Assembly (NCBI GenBank): GCA_030430995.1
Contig: JAUIKA010000053.1
Location: 1 to 7,006 of the forward strand
Source of the DNA: Alphaproteobacteria bacterium
Lineage (GTDB): Bacteria > Pseudomonadota > Alphaproteobacteria > Rickettsiales > Rickettsiaceae
Length of the DNA: 7,006 bases
Reading direction: 5' to 3'
The position numbers and the translations under genes were made by a program. The notes below the pieces were generated by a model. The model saw nothing but the letters and a program-made list of their open reading frames with translations, made no database searches and was not told where the DNA came from. Positions 5,836 through 7,006 of the stretch are shown here, piece by piece. Position 1 is the first letter of the stretch. Each line of letters begins with the position of its first letter.

Positions 5836-6484
5836 GAGAATATGGTTTAAGATGATGTTTATTATATTTATTGTTATTTATATAACTATGGCTACACTTC
5901 ATTGTTTTATCTATACATATTACTTGATCCGCACTCTCTAGAATAGAACTAAGATCATGAGATATAATAATTATACTAACTTGCATATTATTACGTATTT
6001 TCTGGATAATATTATAAAACATTTCCTGGCTTTCTATGTCTAAGCCTGTTATTGGCTCATCTAATACTAAAATATTTGGTTTATGCATAAGAGTAGAAGC
6101 TAAGAGGACTTTTTGGAATTGCCCGCCTGAAAGGTCATGTATAGATTTATTTTTTAGTTTTTCTATATCAGAAAATTCATCAAATTCTTTAATATATCCC
6201 CCACCAGAAATAATACCCATTAAATACTCAGCAGTGATAGGAACGCGATTTGTTATGCTAACTTTCTGAGGGATATATCCATATTTCAAGTCATTAGTCC
6301 TTATAATCTTACCTGATGTTGGTTTTTCTAAATTTACTATAATTTTTGCCAAAGTGCTTTTTCCAGCACCATTTGGCCCCATTAAAACTGTAATTTGTTT
6401 ATCAGCAATAGAAAAAGATATGTCTTCCAATACAAGGTGATTACCATATTGCTTATTTATGTCTTCCAGCCTTATTATTTGCAT
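5810..6484 (-). CDS. znuC: ABC transporter ATPase of the zinc/manganese importer, ZnuC-like
   Basis: This cytoplasmic ATPase drives the ZnuB-like permease encoded next. All nucleotide-binding motifs are present: Walker A GPNGAGKST (36-44), Q-loop IPQ (Q73), signature LSGGQ (118-122), Walker B ILVLDEP (138-144), D-loop GLD (147-149) and the switch histidine H176. The 224-residue length is slightly short of E. coli ZnuC. The last 30 residues are rich in His and Asn (H199, H210, H211, H217, H219), a polar tail that could bind metal. I start it at the ATG at 6484, since MQIIRLEDINKQYG is the normal beginning of these ATPases. The frame is open upstream to 6541, but that extension would lie partly inside tRNA-Arg and adds no conserved sequence. 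The gene lies 33 bases downstream of tRNA-Arg. Confidence 0.93.
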   Translation of the reverse strand: MQIIRLEDINKQYGNHLVLEDISFSIADKQITVLMGPNGAGKSTLAKIIVNLEKPTSGKIIRTNDLKYGYIPQKVSITNRVPITAEYLMGIISGGGYIKEFDEFSDIEKLKNKSIHDLSGGQFQKVLLASTLMHKPNILVLDEPITGLDIESQEMFYNIIQKIRNNMQVSIIIISHDLSSILESADQVICIDKTMKCSHSYINNNKYNKHHLKPYSHEHRNFNS

Positions 6485-6517
6485 AAATTTTATTATTTGT
6501 GAATTCTTATTAGTAAA

Positions 6518-6590
6518 CGCACTAGGTTGGATTCGAACCAACGACCTTTACCTTCGGAGGGCAATGCTCTATCCACTGAGCTACGAGTGC
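6518..6590 (-). tRNA. tRNA-Arg (CCG)
   Basis: This is a 73-base cloverleaf without an encoded CCA. The D stem is GCTC/GAGC. The anticodon stem TTGCC/GGTAA encloses the loop CTCCGAA, giving anticodon CCG for the arginine codon CGG. The T stem GTTGG/CCAAC carries TTCGAAT, and the discriminator is G. The acceptor stem GCACTCG/CTAGTGC has a C6-U67 mismatch; its other six pairs are canonical. The 5' ten bases overlap the end of fdx, so this tRNA must be processed from, or compete with, the fdx message. znuC follows 33 bases downstream. Confidence 0.95.
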
Positions 6591-6910
6591 TTAATGTTTC
6601 TTGACGCATTTGGCAATGTTACCTTTATCCCTTCTATATCCTTCTCTACAATTATTTGGCAACAAAGCCTAGAAGTTTCCTGAAGGCCAAATGCTAAATC
6701 TAGCATATCTTCCTCCTCCTCTGAAGGCGCAGACAGCTTATTATAATCATCAGGATTCACAATAACATGGCATGTAGAACAAGCCAAAGCCCCCTCACAA
6801 GCACCTTCTATATCTATATTATTCTCTTTAGCAACCTCAAGCACAGAAAGGCCCTCTGGTGCTTCTACTGTTATTTCCCCTTCTTTTGTTATAAAAATCA
6901 CTTTTACCAT
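6581..6910 (-). CDS. fdx: Adrenodoxin-type [2Fe-2S] ferredoxin
   Basis: This small soluble electron carrier is usually tied in alphaproteobacteria to iron-sulfur cluster assembly (ISC pathway). The cluster ligands have the exact adrenodoxin spacing C-x5-C-x2-C-x36-C: C38, C44, C47 and C84, within GACEGALACSTC and RLCCQI. The acidic patch SEEEEDMLDLA (63-73) is the usual partner-docking surface. The 109-residue length is normal. An extra cysteine, C83, replaces the serine usual before the fourth ligand. No other isc genes are in the window. The ATG at 6910 gives the standard MVKVIFIT start. The last residues, KHS, and the TAG stop are read from the 5' end of tRNA-Arg; the stop is the tRNA's U8-A9-G10. 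Confidence 0.94.
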   Translation of the reverse strand: MVKVIFITKEGEITVEAPEGLSVLEVAKENNIDIEGACEGALACSTCHVIVNPDDYNKLSAPSEEEEDMLDLAFGLQETSRLCCQIIVEKDIEGIKVTLPNASRNIKHS

Positions 6911-6960
6911 GACTAAGATTAATTTAATGTTAGAATTATCTAGAATATATTAGCATAAAG

Positions 6961-7006
6961 ATGGAAAGAAAAACAGCAACAATAACTCTTACAGGAAAAT
7001 CTAATG
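6961..7006 (+). CDS. 5' end of a plus-strand gene, possibly citrate synthase
   Basis: An ATG at 6961 opens a frame that runs to the window edge: MERKTATITLTGKSN. It is divergent from fdx, with a 50-base AT-rich spacer that must hold both promoters; no clear -35/-10 pair stands out. The short strand-like pattern of alternating hydrophobic residues ending in GKS resembles the N-terminus of many bacterial citrate synthases (ATL.. .GKSYELP). With 15 residues this is only a suggestion, so I give no gene symbol. Confidence 0.5.
   Translation, partial: MERKTATITLTGKSN

Noticed and set aside
5126..5941. Two plus-strand open frames of more than 100 codons
   Set aside because: They are antisense to znuB and the end of znuC, which have clear family motifs; the plus frames do not.
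6485..6541. Upstream extension of znuC by 19 codons
   Set aside because: It begins inside tRNA-Arg, has no ABC-ATPase similarity, and the ATG at 6484 gives the normal N-terminus.

Overview
The window is AT-rich (roughly one third G+C by eye), with compact, overlapping genes. It reads like the chromosome of a reduced, host-associated alphaproteobacterium, most likely Rickettsiales or a close relative. The support is the short-form psd/pssA phospholipid pair, an adrenodoxin-type ferredoxin, a ZnuCB-type metal importer, several decaying genes, and an accessory protein whose C-terminus looks like a eukaryotic lipidation signal. The lineage is inferred; no rRNA or other strong marker is present. 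TAA, TAG and TGA all end intact genes, so the code is the standard bacterial one.

Left part (1-2089). A minus-strand gene appears to run out of the window at base 1, behind a TATAAT box with a perfect DnaA-box 9-mer in its spacer. Next come folK (minus) and, divergently, psd and pssA (plus, overlapping). PssA makes phosphatidylserine from CDP-diacylglycerol and serine, and Psd decarboxylates it to phosphatidylethanolamine, so the pair is the complete PE branch.

Middle part (2090-4758) is the accessory and decaying region, all on the minus strand. It holds the C-terminal relic of an IS630-type transposase (2203-2355), a cluster of unrecognised genes (2418-4216), and a broken unrecognised gene (4377-4626). 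The cluster begins with a small 99-residue protein (3917-4216). It is followed with no gap by a roughly 500-codon reading frame that starts with TPR-like helices and ends in a RhoB/N-Ras-like motif, GCSACCVVM. Two in-frame TAG codons and a one-base deficit in an A8 run split this frame. It is either a recently inactivated effector gene, a gene expressed as pieces, or one affected by sequence errors.

Right part (4759-7006). tRNA-Asp(GUC) is followed by a 218-base spacer with a perfect 20-bp palindrome and an 11-bp inverted repeat. Beyond it is a tightly packed minus-strand run, in transcription order fdx, tRNA-Arg(CCG), znuC, znuB. fdx runs 10 bases into tRNA-Arg and takes its stop codon from the tRNA's own U8-A9-G10; znuC and znuB overlap by 26 bases. 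The periplasmic binding protein (znuA) is not in the window. A plus-strand gene starts at 6961 and leaves the window.
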